A program made the translations under genes and the position numbers. The notes under the pieces are model-generated. The model was not told the DNA's origin and did not search any database. It worked only from the letters and a program-made list of their open reading frames with translations. Shown here piece by piece: positions 1-9,936 of a stretch of DNA of 64,000 nt; position 1 is the stretch's first letter; the number at the start of each line of letters is the position of its first letter. Source of the DNA: Brevibacillus_D fluminis_A (GTDB lineage: Bacteria > Bacillota > Bacilli > Brevibacillales > Brevibacillaceae); NCBI RefSeq assembly GCF_052072235.1, contig NZ_CM125436.1, positions 3,032,001 to 3,096,000 on the forward strand, in the 5' to 3' direction.

Positions 1-2687
<2,687 letters not shown>

Positions 2688-2761
2688 GTGCCTTCCTCCT
2701 TCGGAACAAAACCTTTATCGGAACCTTTTCATGGATGAGTAATCGCATTCTTGCGGAAAAC

Positions 2762-2910
2762 AAAAAACCACCATAAAACAACCTGCGCCGCCCGCTGGAC
2801 AACCCAAGCTGTTTCATGGTGGGGTAACACAAGGCACATTCCTACCTGTTATCCATCCCGCCATCGCGATGATCCACGTTCAGGATGCTGTGCGATGGCC
2901 AGGTGCCAGA
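2762..2910 (-). promoter_or_regulatory. Structured 5' leader with terminator hairpin upstream of fdhA (candidate riboswitch)
   Basis: Read on the minus strand, the leader contains nested helices: GGCAC/GTGCC (2903-2907 with 2833-2837), CAGGT/ACCTG (2900-2904 with 2844-2848, partly alternative to the first) and a perfect GCCATCGC/GCGATGGC stem (2892-2899 with 2860-2867). They are followed by a hairpin CCACCAT/ATGGTGG (2816-2822 with 2768-2774) ending in six T (2762-2767). That layout, an aptamer-like fold followed by an intrinsic terminator before the start codon, is typical of a riboswitch or attenuator. A molybdenum or tungsten cofactor sensor would fit the gene, but I could not match it with certainty to a known class. 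A TATTAT -10-like box lies at 2935-2940. Confidence 0.55.
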
Positions 2911-2989
2911 CACAACAATCGACAAACGTTACCTATAATACTAATCGAAATCGCGCAAAAAGTATAGAGGATGCTGGCAATTCCTAAGA

Positions 2990-3003
2990 AGAAAGCGTTT
3001 TCT
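2990..3003. promoter_or_regulatory. Candidate cre box upstream of fdhA
   Basis: AGAAAGCGTTTTCT is a near-palindrome fitting the CcpA operator pattern (TGNAANCGNWNNCA) except for the outer bases. It lies about 60 bp upstream of the putative fdhA start of transcription and about 110 bp upstream of the divergent SDR gene. Carbon control of fdhA is inference. Confidence 0.35.
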
Positions 3004-3044
3004 GGTATCCGCAACTCGATGTCCCCGATTTATTGGCATTCCTG

Positions 3045-3073
3045 CTGCCAGAACACAGAAATGTTGCTATAAT
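3045..3073 (+). promoter_or_regulatory. Sigma-A-type promoter for the SDR gene
   Basis: A perfect TATAAT (3068-3073) follows a weak -35 box CTGCCA (3045-3050) at 17 bp spacing, about 40 bp ahead of the SDR start codon. Confidence 0.5.
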
Positions 3074-3113
3074 TTTCTAACGAATGAATGCTATTTTACA
3101 GGAGTGAAGCGAT

Positions 3114-3887
3114 ATGGCACAAACGCGCAAAATCGCCGTCATCACGGGAGCGACCCGCTCTGCAGGGATCGGCGCCGCCATCTGCAAAGCGCTGGCTGCA
3201 CAAAACACCGATATTTTTTTCACCCATTGGCGCAGCTATGATGCAAGCATGCCTTGGGGTGTTGAGGCATCGGAGCCTGACACTCTGGCACAGGAACTCA
3301 TCCGATTAGGAGTTCGTTGCGCACACATCGAGGCCGACCTGTCACAGCCCGATACGCCGGAAACCATCATGGAAGCAGTCGTGGCGCAGCTTGGCGTTCC
3401 GTCGATCCTGGTCAACAATGCCGCCTTCTCGCTCCCCGACACCGTCGATACCATTGATGCCGACCTTCTTGACCGTCACTATGCCGTCAACGTTCGCGGC
3501 ACCATCCTGCTCAGTGCCGCATTCACCAAACGATTTACCGCAGGCAAAGGCGGGCGGATCATCAACCTCACATCCGGCCAATCGCGCGGCCCGATGCCGG
3601 GTGAAATCGCCTATGTCGCGTCAAAGGGAGCGGTTGAGGCATTCACCTTGACGTTCTCGGCGGAGGTCGCGCGCCGGGGCATTACCGTGAATGCAGTCAA
3701 CCCGGGCCCTACCGACACAGGCTGGATGAGCGAGGAGACCCGCGCTGCGCTTGGCCCCCGCTTCCCTTTTGGACGCATCGGGCAACCGGAAGATGCTGCA
3801 CGCCTGGTCGCCTTTTTGGCCAGTGAAGAAGCGGCCTGGATCACCGGACAAGTGATTCACTCCGAAGGCGGCTTTCGACGAGTCTAG
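3114..3887 (+). CDS. SDR family oxidoreductase
   Basis: This 257-residue protein is a classical short-chain dehydrogenase/reductase, a cytoplasmic NAD(P)-dependent enzyme. Visible marks are the cofactor loop near the N-terminus (ITGATRSAGIGAAI), NNAAF in the central strand, the catalytic Ser region (NLTSGQS), YVASK carrying the Tyr and Lys, and the NPGPTDTGW motif after it. The ATG at 3114 sits behind AGGAGTG with good spacing. It appears to be transcribed alone from the promoter just upstream, ahead of the HIT gene. The substrate cannot be told; the GG-x-R-V C-terminal end resembles 3-oxoacyl reductases, which is a weak guide. Confidence 0.85.
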   Translation: MAQTRKIAVITGATRSAGIGAAICKALAAQNTDIFFTHWRSYDASMPWGVEASEPDTLAQELIRLGVRCAHIEADLSQPDTPETIMEAVVAQLGVPSILVNNAAFSLPDTVDTIDADLLDRHYAVNVRGTILLSAAFTKRFTAGKGGRIINLTSGQSRGPMPGEIAYVASKGAVEAFTLTFSAEVARRGITVNAVNPGPTDTGWMSEETRAALGPRFPFGRIGQPEDAARLVAFLASEEAAWITGQVIHSEGGFRRV

Positions 3888-3971
3888 CAGGATGCGAGCG
3901 AAAAACTGGAAAAACCGCTGCACATCCACTACAATAAAAAAGAGAATTGAGAGAAAAGGACGTGTTTATCC

Positions 3972-4310
3972 ATGGATTGCATTTTCTGCAAAATCGTAAA
4001 CGGCGAGATTCCCTCCAAAAAAGTGTATGAGGACGAGCATGTCGTCGCATTCGAGGATATTAACCCGATTGCCCCTGTACATATTTTGACCATCCCGAAA
4101 AAACACATCTCTTCCGTGCTCGATATGAAAGAGGAAGACAAGGAACTGATCGGCCACCTGCATCTGGCTTTGCAAAAAGTGGCGGAAGCGGCCGGCGTGA
4201 AAGAAGACGGTTTCCGCGTCATCACCAACACGGGCGTACACGGCCAGCAAACGGTCTTCCATATTCATTATCATCTGGTCGGCGGCCGCCAGCTGGAATG
4301 GAAGATGTAA
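3972..4310 (+). CDS. hit: HIT (histidine triad) family hydrolase
   Basis: This 112-residue protein is of normal size for a bacterial Hint-type HIT protein, which hydrolyses adenosine 5'-phosphoramidates and related nucleotides in the cytoplasm. The triad HIHYH (H97, H99, H101) is intact, with the preceding GVHGQQTVFH segment typical of the Hint branch. C3 and C6 with the IPKKHI segment match the zinc-binding positions of many Gram-positive members. It lies about 85 bp after the SDR gene on the same strand and is closed by an intrinsic terminator. Confidence 0.93.
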   Translation: MDCIFCKIVNGEIPSKKVYEDEHVVAFEDINPIAPVHILTIPKKHISSVLDMKEEDKELIGHLHLALQKVAEAAGVKEDGFRVITNTGVHGQQTVFHIHYHLVGGRQLEWKM

Positions 4311-4320
4311 CGAGCAACAG

Positions 4321-4362
4321 AGTCGGTTGTTTCTCCGCTGTGGGGAAGCACCGACTTTTTTT
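4321..4362 (+). terminator. Intrinsic terminator after hit
   Basis: AGTCGGT (4321-4327) pairs with ACCGACT (4350-4356), with further pairing inside the loop, and is followed by a T-run. Confidence 0.8.
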
Positions 4363-4378
4363 ATCGATCACGATTTTT

Positions 4379-4846
4379 TTACAAGTAGGGCTCCTTGCCT
4401 TGCCTGATCCATTCTTCCTTCGATGGCCCGTACACGCCAGCAATTGGCAGACCAGCTTGGCGCATCAGCACGGTCATTTGGCCGCGATGGTGAACCTCGT
4501 GCTGGATCAGCAAGCGTAAATGAGCCGCGTTTTCAACAATCGTATCGTCGTTCCACCGGGACTCGACTGCATCGGCAAACTGTTGTGACACCCGTTTGTA
4601 TTCACTGGCGATTTTTTCAGCGGAAGACGGTGCGAGCTCCCCGCCGTCCGGCTTGAGGAAATCAAGGCCGAGTTGCGTCATGCTCCCGAGCACCCAGACC
4701 AAATGCCAGGCGATTTGGCCCAATGTCCGATGATCCGGCGTCATTGCCTGTCCGAGCGATTCATCTGTCAATACATCCAGGAGGCGCTGCGTTGCCTCCG
4801 TCTCGCTTTTCCATTCCGCAAGAAACTCGGTCGTCGATCGAATCAA
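4379..4846 (-). CDS. DinB family protein
   Basis: This 155-residue protein belongs to the DinB/YfiT-like four-helix-bundle superfamily, which includes metal-binding thiol transferases and damage-inducible proteins. The expected three histidines are present: one in QIAWHLVW and two in HEVHHRGQMTVLMRQAG. The start is taken at TTG 4846 because AGGAGG lies eight bases upstream and no better ATG exists. The N-terminal MIRSTTEFLAEW is the usual opening of the family. It converges with the HIT gene and is followed by no other gene on its strand. The actual substrate is unknown. Confidence 0.85.
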   Translation of the reverse strand: MIRSTTEFLAEWKSETEATQRLLDVLTDESLGQAMTPDHRTLGQIAWHLVWVLGSMTQLGLDFLKPDGGELAPSSAEKIASEYKRVSQQFADAVESRWNDDTIVENAAHLRLLIQHEVHHRGQMTVLMRQAGLPIAGVYGPSKEEWIRQGKEPYL

Positions 4847-4999
4847 GTGATTGTCCTCCTTTTGTTCGTTTCACCTCATTCTATCCTGTCATCACTGACA
4901 AAATCGGTCAGTGAAGTGGTAACGAAAAAATAGACATTGATTTTTTCTCGCTCATGGCTTCTCCCCGTTTCCTTTCTCTCTTCAGGAGAGCCGGCACGT

Positions 5000-5452
5000 T
5001 CAAGCCCGATTGTGCATGGCTTCCCACTCCGCATATTTCACCACACCGAGCTCCGGCCTGGGCTCATCCGGCAGCATGCTGATGAATTCCAGCGAGTTCC
5101 CGTCCAAGTCCCGGAAAAAAATCGCCACCGCCGGCATCCATGCCGCCACTTCCAGGTCTTCTGTGCCGTCTTTGGAAAAGCTTCTGAGAGCAAGCCCTTT
5201 TTCTTTCAAAAAAGCGACGGCGTTCTTCATGTCCTCCCGTTCCACTTCAAACGCGAAATGGCGACTCACCCATTGGTCTTTCGGCACTTCCCATACGCCG
5301 AGCATGGCTTGCCCCGGCTTGCCGATCCAAAAGAAATCCACCCTGCGCTCCTGCACCCTGTGCGCGAACGGCAAACCGATCCGTTCGTAAAAAAGGCGTG
5401 ACGCCTCCAAATCCGTGACCAAAACATGCGTTTCAAACAACCCTTTTATCAT
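5000..5452 (-). CDS. VOC/glyoxalase-fold protein
   Basis: This protein has about 150 residues and one vicinal-oxygen-chelate fold made of two beta-alpha-beta modules. It begins MIKGLFETHVLVTDLEASRLFY and has the late FRDLDGNSLEF segment carrying the usual Glu ligand. Members act as glyoxalases, fosfomycin or bleomycin resistance proteins or dioxygenases; nothing here picks one. The start at 5452 is preferred over upstream in-frame codons because GAGGTGAT lies at ideal distance and the fold begins right there. It is monocistronic. Confidence 0.8.
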   Translation of the reverse strand: MIKGLFETHVLVTDLEASRLFYERIGLPFAHRVQERRVDFFWIGKPGQAMLGVWEVPKDQWVSRHFAFEVEREDMKNAVAFLKEKGLALRSFSKDGTEDLEVAAWMPAVAIFFRDLDGNSLEFISMLPDEPRPELGVVKYAEWEAMHNRA

Positions 5453-5570
5453 GGCTATCACCTCTCTTTTACTGTAGATGATTTCCACGATGCGCGCGAT
5501 TGACCATTGGTCGTAGGCCCGTCTTAAGACCTGCTGAATCACGAAAAACGCGGGAATTGAATCGGATTAT

Positions 5571-5628
5571 AAAAGAGCAACAGCGGCAGTTTCGGACGTT
5601 ATTTCTTGTCCTCGATTGCCGCTGTTGC
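5571..5628 (-). terminator. Intrinsic terminator after the FAH gene
   Basis: GCAACAGCGGCA and TGCCGCTGTTGC (5577-5588 and 5617-5628) form a 12-bp stem. On the minus strand it is followed by TCTTTT, just downstream of the FAH-family gene. Confidence 0.7.
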
Positions 5629-5663
5629 CCTTTTGTTGCGCTGCGCAACTCAATTTCGATCCA

Positions 5664-6461
5664 CTATTTTACATAATTGCGTAGTTTACCGATCTTCTCT
5701 ACTTCCACGGTTACTACATCTCCTGCCTTCATCGGACAACTCCCGGACGGGGAACCAGTAGCCAAAACATCACCTGGCTCCAGTGTCATCACCTGCGAAA
5801 TCCAGCTAATCAGAAACGGAATGGAAAGTGACATCTGATTCGTATTCCCGTCTTGCACAACTTTACCGTTTAACGTTGTAACGATTCGTAAATTCGATGG
5901 ATCGAGACCGGTCACAATCCACGGACCCAGCGGCCCAAACGTATCAAAACCTTTCCCGCGCGTGAACTGGGGATCGGTTTTTGTAAGATCGCGAGCCGTC
6001 ACATCGTTAAAGATCGTACAACCAAAAACGTAATCCAATGCGTCTTCTTCTTTTATGTTTTTCCCCCGTTTCCCAATGACGAGTGCGACTTCCCCCTCCA
6101 ATTCCACCTGCTGGGTCAGTTCGCTTGAAGGAAGAATGATGTCCCCTCCATCCGGAATCAAGGAAGACGTTGGTTTCAAGAACAAAAACGGCTCTTTGAG
6201 ATTGGCTTGTCCCCCCGTCTCTTTTGCATGTGCCGCGTATGTCCAGCCGAAGTTAACCACTTTTGAAGGGACAACAGGCTCTAAAATTTTCACATCACGA
6301 TAGCGAATGCGTACACCATCATAGTTCAGTTCGTTTTTCACAATTTCCGTAAATTCACTGGACAATTGTAAAATTTCGTCACCCTCAACCATTCCATAGT
6401 ATATGTTACCGTCATCATTCTGATAGCGAACGATTGTTTGCGTTTTTTGTATTACTTGCAT
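5664..6461 (-). CDS. Fumarylacetoacetate hydrolase (FAH) family protein
   Basis: This protein of about 265 residues has the FAH C-terminal catalytic fold. Family members hydrolyse or decarboxylate 2-oxo acids with a bound divalent metal (fumarylpyruvate, 2-hydroxyhepta-2,4-diene-1,7-dioate or oxaloacetate). The metal ligands are seen in QQVELEGEVALVIG (two Glu) and in the Asp of NDVTARDL. The K-x-R-G-K-x-F-D-T-F-G-P-L-G-PW signature and the LEPGDVLATGSPSG loop follow. The start at 6461 is favoured over the ATG five codons upstream because GGAGGG lies between them at correct distance. A decayed LysR gene upstream on the same strand may once have controlled it. Its substrate is unknown. Confidence 0.88.
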   Translation of the reverse strand: MQVIQKTQTIVRYQNDDGNIYYGMVEGDEILQLSSEFTEIVKNELNYDGVRIRYRDVKILEPVVPSKVVNFGWTYAAHAKETGGQANLKEPFLFLKPTSSLIPDGGDIILPSSELTQQVELEGEVALVIGKRGKNIKEEDALDYVFGCTIFNDVTARDLTKTDPQFTRGKGFDTFGPLGPWIVTGLDPSNLRIVTTLNGKVVQDGNTNQMSLSIPFLISWISQVMTLEPGDVLATGSPSGSCPMKAGDVVTVEVEKIGKLRNYVK

Positions 6462-6489
6462 TCCTATACCCTCCATCTAAAGATTAACG

Positions 6490-6528
6490 AACGCATTTCC
6501 TCCCACAACGTGAAAGGAGACATGCGTT
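6490..6528 (-). promoter_or_regulatory. Hairpin in the FAH gene leader
   Basis: AACGCAT/ATGCGTT (6522-6528 with 6490-6496) plus an inner CTCC/GGAG form a stem about 30 bases ahead of the FAH start codon. There is no T-run, so it is not a terminator. It could be an operator for the lost regulator or an RNA structure. Confidence 0.3.
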
Positions 6529-6724
6529 CTATCGATTCTGCCAAGCTGCTCTATGGGTACCACCTATTTTAACTATATTAAATTATTTTTAAAAGAGGGG
6601 GAAGTCCCTTTTGCCCCCCCGATCGATGGAGTGGAGCTTAAACACACTCCATTTCGTTGCCTAGAAAAGCCCTAATAAGCAACGATTCCAGTGTTTAAAC
6701 TGCTACTATACGAGGTAGAAATTC

Positions 6725-6775
6725 AAAAAGCAGCCCCAAGTTCTCTTACTCACAGTGATCGTCACTTGGGGCTGC
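6725..6775 (-). terminator. Intrinsic terminator after the LysR remnant
   Basis: GCAGCCCCAAGT/ACTTGGGGCTGC (6764-6775 with 6730-6741) is a 12-bp stem followed on the minus strand by TTTTT. Confidence 0.85.
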
Positions 6776-6804
6776 AATATGGAAACACGCTGAGGCAAGA
6801 CGCC

Positions 6805-6926
6805 TTAATCAGCATCGGCTTGAATTTGCAAGCTGATCGTTGACTGTATTTCAAAATATTTGCCGTCTTGGTCTGATTGAGGCACTCGGCGACGACATGA
6901 AAGGTTTTCAGATGGCGCAAATCCAT
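6805..6926 (-). pseudogene. Truncated, frameshifted LysR-type regulator
   Basis: From an ATG at 6926, with AAGGGGG in front, the frame reads like a LysR HTH: MDLRHLKTFHVVAECLNQ, then TANILKYSQ. After YSQ the homology moves to another frame as STISLQIQA before a stop at 6805-6807. The junction is best explained by loss of one TCAA unit from TCAATCAA, a slippage deletion. Everything after the helix-turn-helix is gone, yet a strong terminator remains about 30 bases on. The FAH-family gene follows on the same strand and may have been its target. It should not make a working regulator. The rest of 6462-7001 holds only the hairpin and terminator noted above. Confidence 0.75.
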
Positions 6927-7001
6927 GCATGCCCCCTTGCCTTCCTCTAGTCTTTCAACGAACGGGCAGCTATCTGCTTCATTTTTTAACGCAATTTGGC
7001 C

Positions 7002-7712
7002 TTACCCAACGATCGTCATTTCCCTATTATTCCGATCTAACACTTCAATCTTCACAGTGCCACCAAGATGGTGTGACACCAAATCGGCCAATTCTTTCAG
7101 CGCCATATGAAACTCATCGCTTCTCGTTTCATCGATTGATTCCATACAGAGGAATGCGTTTTTCGTATTTTCTGTCAGCATCGTCCGCTGCGCTTCCCGC
7201 CAGTTCCAGCATCTGCAGATGGCACCGTCATCATCTTTATAAACAATTTCACCTTCATAGGGCGGAGCATTTTCCTGATCGCCCAATGGGAGAAACGGTT
7301 CGTTCCCAATTGCCTTCGTGAGCCGAATATCGCCTGCAAACGTATCGATATCTTCTCCACCACACGGAAGCCCATAACGCAATGAAATGGAATTATAGAT
7401 GTCGACAAGCGGGTTGATTGTTCCGAGATGATTGCCATTTTTCACTCTTTTTAATAAAGCTTCAATGGAGCATCGTGCCCCTTTCTTTGTCTTGAATTTT
7501 TGAAACGCTTCTCGCCAGACGGAAATGACCGGATTGCTGCTGAATTCGTCTTGACTGAGGAATTTATGCGCTTCTTTCTCCGCCTCCTGCAGCAGCTTCT
7601 CATAGATTTCTACGTCCCTGATTGAATTATCAATCCCCTGGCAAACAACGGTACCGATTTTGGCCTGAGGGAATACGGACCAAAACTCATCTTCGATGAT
7701 AAATCTAGGCAT
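7002..7712 (-). CDS. B3/B4 tRNA-binding domain protein
   Basis: This protein of about 236 residues is a stand-alone B3/B4 domain, the fold that in PheT senses or edits the amino acid and that also occurs alone. Typical segments are KNGNHLGTINPLVDIYNSIS and LRYGLPCGGEDID, then the late FLCMESID and the C-terminal HHLGGTVKIEVLD. The start at 7712 follows GGAGAGG; an in-frame ATG at 7727 is inside that site. Some stand-alone members are thought to clear mischarged tRNA, but no function is shown for this one. It lies upstream of nothing on its strand except the decayed LysR remnant. Confidence 0.82.
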   Translation of the reverse strand: MPRFIIEDEFWSVFPQAKIGTVVCQGIDNSIRDVEIYEKLLQEAEKEAHKFLSQDEFSSNPVISVWREAFQKFKTKKGARCSIEALLKRVKNGNHLGTINPLVDIYNSISLRYGLPCGGEDIDTFAGDIRLTKAIGNEPFLPLGDQENAPPYEGEIVYKDDDGAICRCWNWREAQRTMLTENTKNAFLCMESIDETRSDEFHMALKELADLVSHHLGGTVKIEVLDRNNREMTIVG

Positions 7713-7765
7713 AAACGACCTCTCCATTTCGTTTTATTGACTTGGTAGAATCTCAATTGGACTCG

Positions 7766-7803
7766 AAAAGAAGGAGAATTCCCCTATTGGCGGGCTTCTC
7801 CTT
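7766..7803 (-). terminator. Intrinsic terminator after paiB
   Basis: AAGGAGAA/TTCTCCTT (7796-7803 with 7771-7778) is followed on the minus strand by CTTTT. Confidence 0.65.
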
Positions 7804-7876
7804 GACTGGTGAGGCAAGCTTGTACTTTTTTATCGGTCTTCTCGATCCTATTTTTGACACGCAATCATTCGGTCAT

Positions 7877-8500
7877 TCATTTGAATAACCCTTTTCGTTG
7901 CTCTCGCATCCACTGAGCAACCTGGTTTTCCCCTTGCTCATTCGATTTTTCAAGCTTTGCAACGATTGATTTGTAATCGGTGTCACTATGCGTCTGGCTC
8001 ATTTTGGCTGCACCTTGAATCGAGGTGATTTCAATTTCAAAACCAACGATTCCTTTCATTTCACTCGCAAGCAACGCCGGATCAAACGTATCCCAGAGTC
8101 GGCCATTTTCACGATGAGACTCATAGTGAACAAGCATGGTTTCCAACGCTGATTTCAATTCGTCTCCGCTGATTACGCGTGCGGTTCCATACGCATGTAC
8201 AGCGAGATAATCCCATGTAGGAACTTCTTCAATTTCATACCAGCTTGACGAAATGTAAGCGTGCGGTCCTTGAAAAACAAGCAGCACATCACGATTATTT
8301 TCCAGCGTTTTCTTCTGCATGTTTCCGTATGCAATGTGTCCCGTGGCATAGATTTTCCCTTCGTCTTCGCGAATTTCCAACGGAATGTGCGTAGCCAACG
8401 GGCGTTGTTCATCAACCGTAATCATTAAAGCAAACGGGTGCGATTTCATAAGTTGAACTGCCTCATCATGATCCATGCGATAATACTTGGGAACGTACAC
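7877..8500 (-). CDS. paiB: PaiB-type FMN-binding negative transcriptional regulator
   Basis: This 207-residue protein has the split-barrel flavin-binding fold of Bacillus PaiB, described as a repressor of sporulation and degradative-enzyme genes. Family marks are the opening YVPKYYRM, HPFALMITVDEQRPLATHIPL, the ISSSWYEIEEVPTWDY stretch, and the C-terminal GIVGFEIEITSIQGAAKMSQ. The start is set at GTG 8500 (MYVPKYYRM) because GAGAGG is nine bases upstream and the resulting length equals B. subtilis PaiB; ATGs at 8506 and 8509 touch the ribosome binding site. It is a single gene with its own terminator. No paiA partner is nearby. Confidence 0.85.
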   Translation of the reverse strand: MYVPKYYRMDHDEAVQLMKSHPFALMITVDEQRPLATHIPLEIREDEGKIYATGHIAYGNMQKKTLENNRDVLLVFQGPHAYISSSWYEIEEVPTWDYLAVHAYGTARVISGDELKSALETMLVHYESHRENGRLWDTFDPALLASEMKGIVGFEIEITSIQGAAKMSQTHSDTDYKSIVAKLEKSNEQGENQVAQWMREQRKGLFK

Positions 8501-8726
8501 AATCATCATCCTCTCAGCTTGTATGAATATCCGGTCATAAAAATAATAGGATACAAGCTGACATATAAAAAGGTACAATTTCCATAAAATCAACATGTCA
8601 GATTTGATTGCTCATTCACACACTTCTGTGTCCTTGCGCCGTTAACGGCGATCCGGGCAGATCGTGCACCAACTGCTCAGCAACAATCCATGAGCAGCAA
8701 CACTCGCGCACGATTAACAGCCATAG

Positions 8727-8772
8727 AAAAAGCCTGCCGATCTTCGCGCTTGCGCAGAAAATCGGGCAGGCT
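8727..8772 (-). terminator. Intrinsic terminator after the response regulator
   Basis: AGCCTGCC-GAT (8731-8741) pairs with ATCGGGCAGGCT (8761-8772) around a GC-rich loop, with a T-run on the minus strand. Nothing else is visible in 8510-8811. Confidence 0.7.
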
Positions 8773-8811
8773 ATTCGTTTTTCCTCCGACAAATCCCGAT
8801 AAAACCGCAAG

Positions 8812-9936
8812 CTACGCCTGCAAAGATTCGATCAACTGCTCCAACTCCACGTCTGGCTTAATGCCCAACTCCCGTCCCAGCCTGTCTTTGTAGGCGGCGT
8901 AATGTTTCATGGCGGCAACGCGTTTCTGCGTTTGCACATACACCTGGAGCATCGCCCGATTCAATTCCGGATGCAGCGGGTCCAGAAGCAGCCCCATATT
9001 CAACAGTTCCACCGCTTTGTGCGGCCTGCCCTGCTCCATGTCATAGGCGGCAGCCAGCATGACGAGTTGCGGGAATGCAGCCTCCAGCTGGCTCGCCTTT
9101 TCCCCCGCCCAATCGTAATAATTCAAGGCAAGGTACCCTTCTCTGTATTGACAGATTAATTCGACGATCTCTTGATAACAGGTCTCTTCCATCTCCTCCT
9201 CCATTTGACCCATCCGAGAGACGAGCCGCTCAAATTTTTGCGCATCCGAGCTGATTCGCTTCATGTCGAGCCGGAACATTCCCGAATGGCTGATCAACAA
9301 CTCCGGATAGCCCAATTGAGCCAGCGTTTTCCTCATATTGTACAGGCATGTGTTGAAATTTCCGAACGCCCGTTTCTCCTCCATATGGCCCCACAAGACA
9401 TCCACGATCGTTTCTTTCGGCACGGCTTGTCCGCTCTTGTCCACGAGAAATGCGAACAGCTCCTCCGTCTTGTTCGTTCTCCATTTGACAGGAACGCCAT
9501 TCTCGTCTTCCACCATGAATTTTCCGAAGCAGCTCACCTTGAGTATTGAATGACGTGCAGGCAGTTTGATGCTGATTTGTCTATGTGCGACACGCTCCAG
9601 CGTCTTCTGCAAGCGTTCTCTGGTCACCGGCTTCAACAAATAATCCAGCGCTTGAAGTTCGAACGCTTCCACCGCAAATTCATTGTAAGCTGTAATAAAA
9701 ACAACATCGACCTGGCAGTTCAAATCTATGAAACGATGGGCCAGTTCCAGCCCATCAATCCCCGGCATCTCAATGTCCAAAAAGGCCACGTCAACGTCCA
9801 ATTGCTCGATCATACCAAGCGCTTCCAGCGGATTCGTGAACTCCTTTACGATCTCAACCTTTCCGCTTGCGAGCAGCAAGTCGGCAATATTGCCAATCGC
9901 CGGGATCTCGTCATCGACAATGATGGCGCGTATCAT
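8812..9936 (-). CDS. Response regulator with C-terminal SARP-like/BTAD output
   Basis: This 374-residue protein opens with a receiver domain (MIRAIIVDDEIPAIGN; phospho-acceptor Asp near residue 54 in VAFLDIEMPG; the ITAYNEFA and LLKPV segments). From about residue 130 there is an OmpR-like winged helix (FGKFMVEDENGVPVKWRTNK), then a bacterial transcriptional activator domain ending in RELGIKPDVELEQL. Such receiver-SARP fusions are known in Bacillales. It overlaps the upstream kinase gene by ATGA, so the two are translationally coupled and very likely partners. Its targets are unknown; no obvious target gene is adjacent. Confidence 0.88.
   Translation of the reverse strand: MIRAIIVDDEIPAIGNIADLLLASGKVEIVKEFTNPLEALGMIEQLDVDVAFLDIEMPGIDGLELAHRFIDLNCQVDVVFITAYNEFAVEAFELQALDYLLKPVTRERLQKTLERVAHRQISIKLPARHSILKVSCFGKFMVEDENGVPVKWRTNKTEELFAFLVDKSGQAVPKETIVDVLWGHMEEKRAFGNFNTCLYNMRKTLAQLGYPELLISHSGMFRLDMKRISSDAQKFERLVSRMGQMEEEMEETCYQEIVELICQYREGYLALNYYDWAGEKASQLEAAFPQLVMLAAAYDMEQGRPHKAVELLNMGLLLDPLHPELNRAMLQVYVQTQKRVAAMKHYAAYKDRLGRELGIKPDVELEQLIESLQA

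Noticed and set aside
6545..6565. AGGTGGTACC in the FAH leader, like a T-box antiterminator sequence
   Set aside because: No stem I, specifier loop or terminator of a T-box is visible, and the gene is not an amino acid or tRNA ligase gene.
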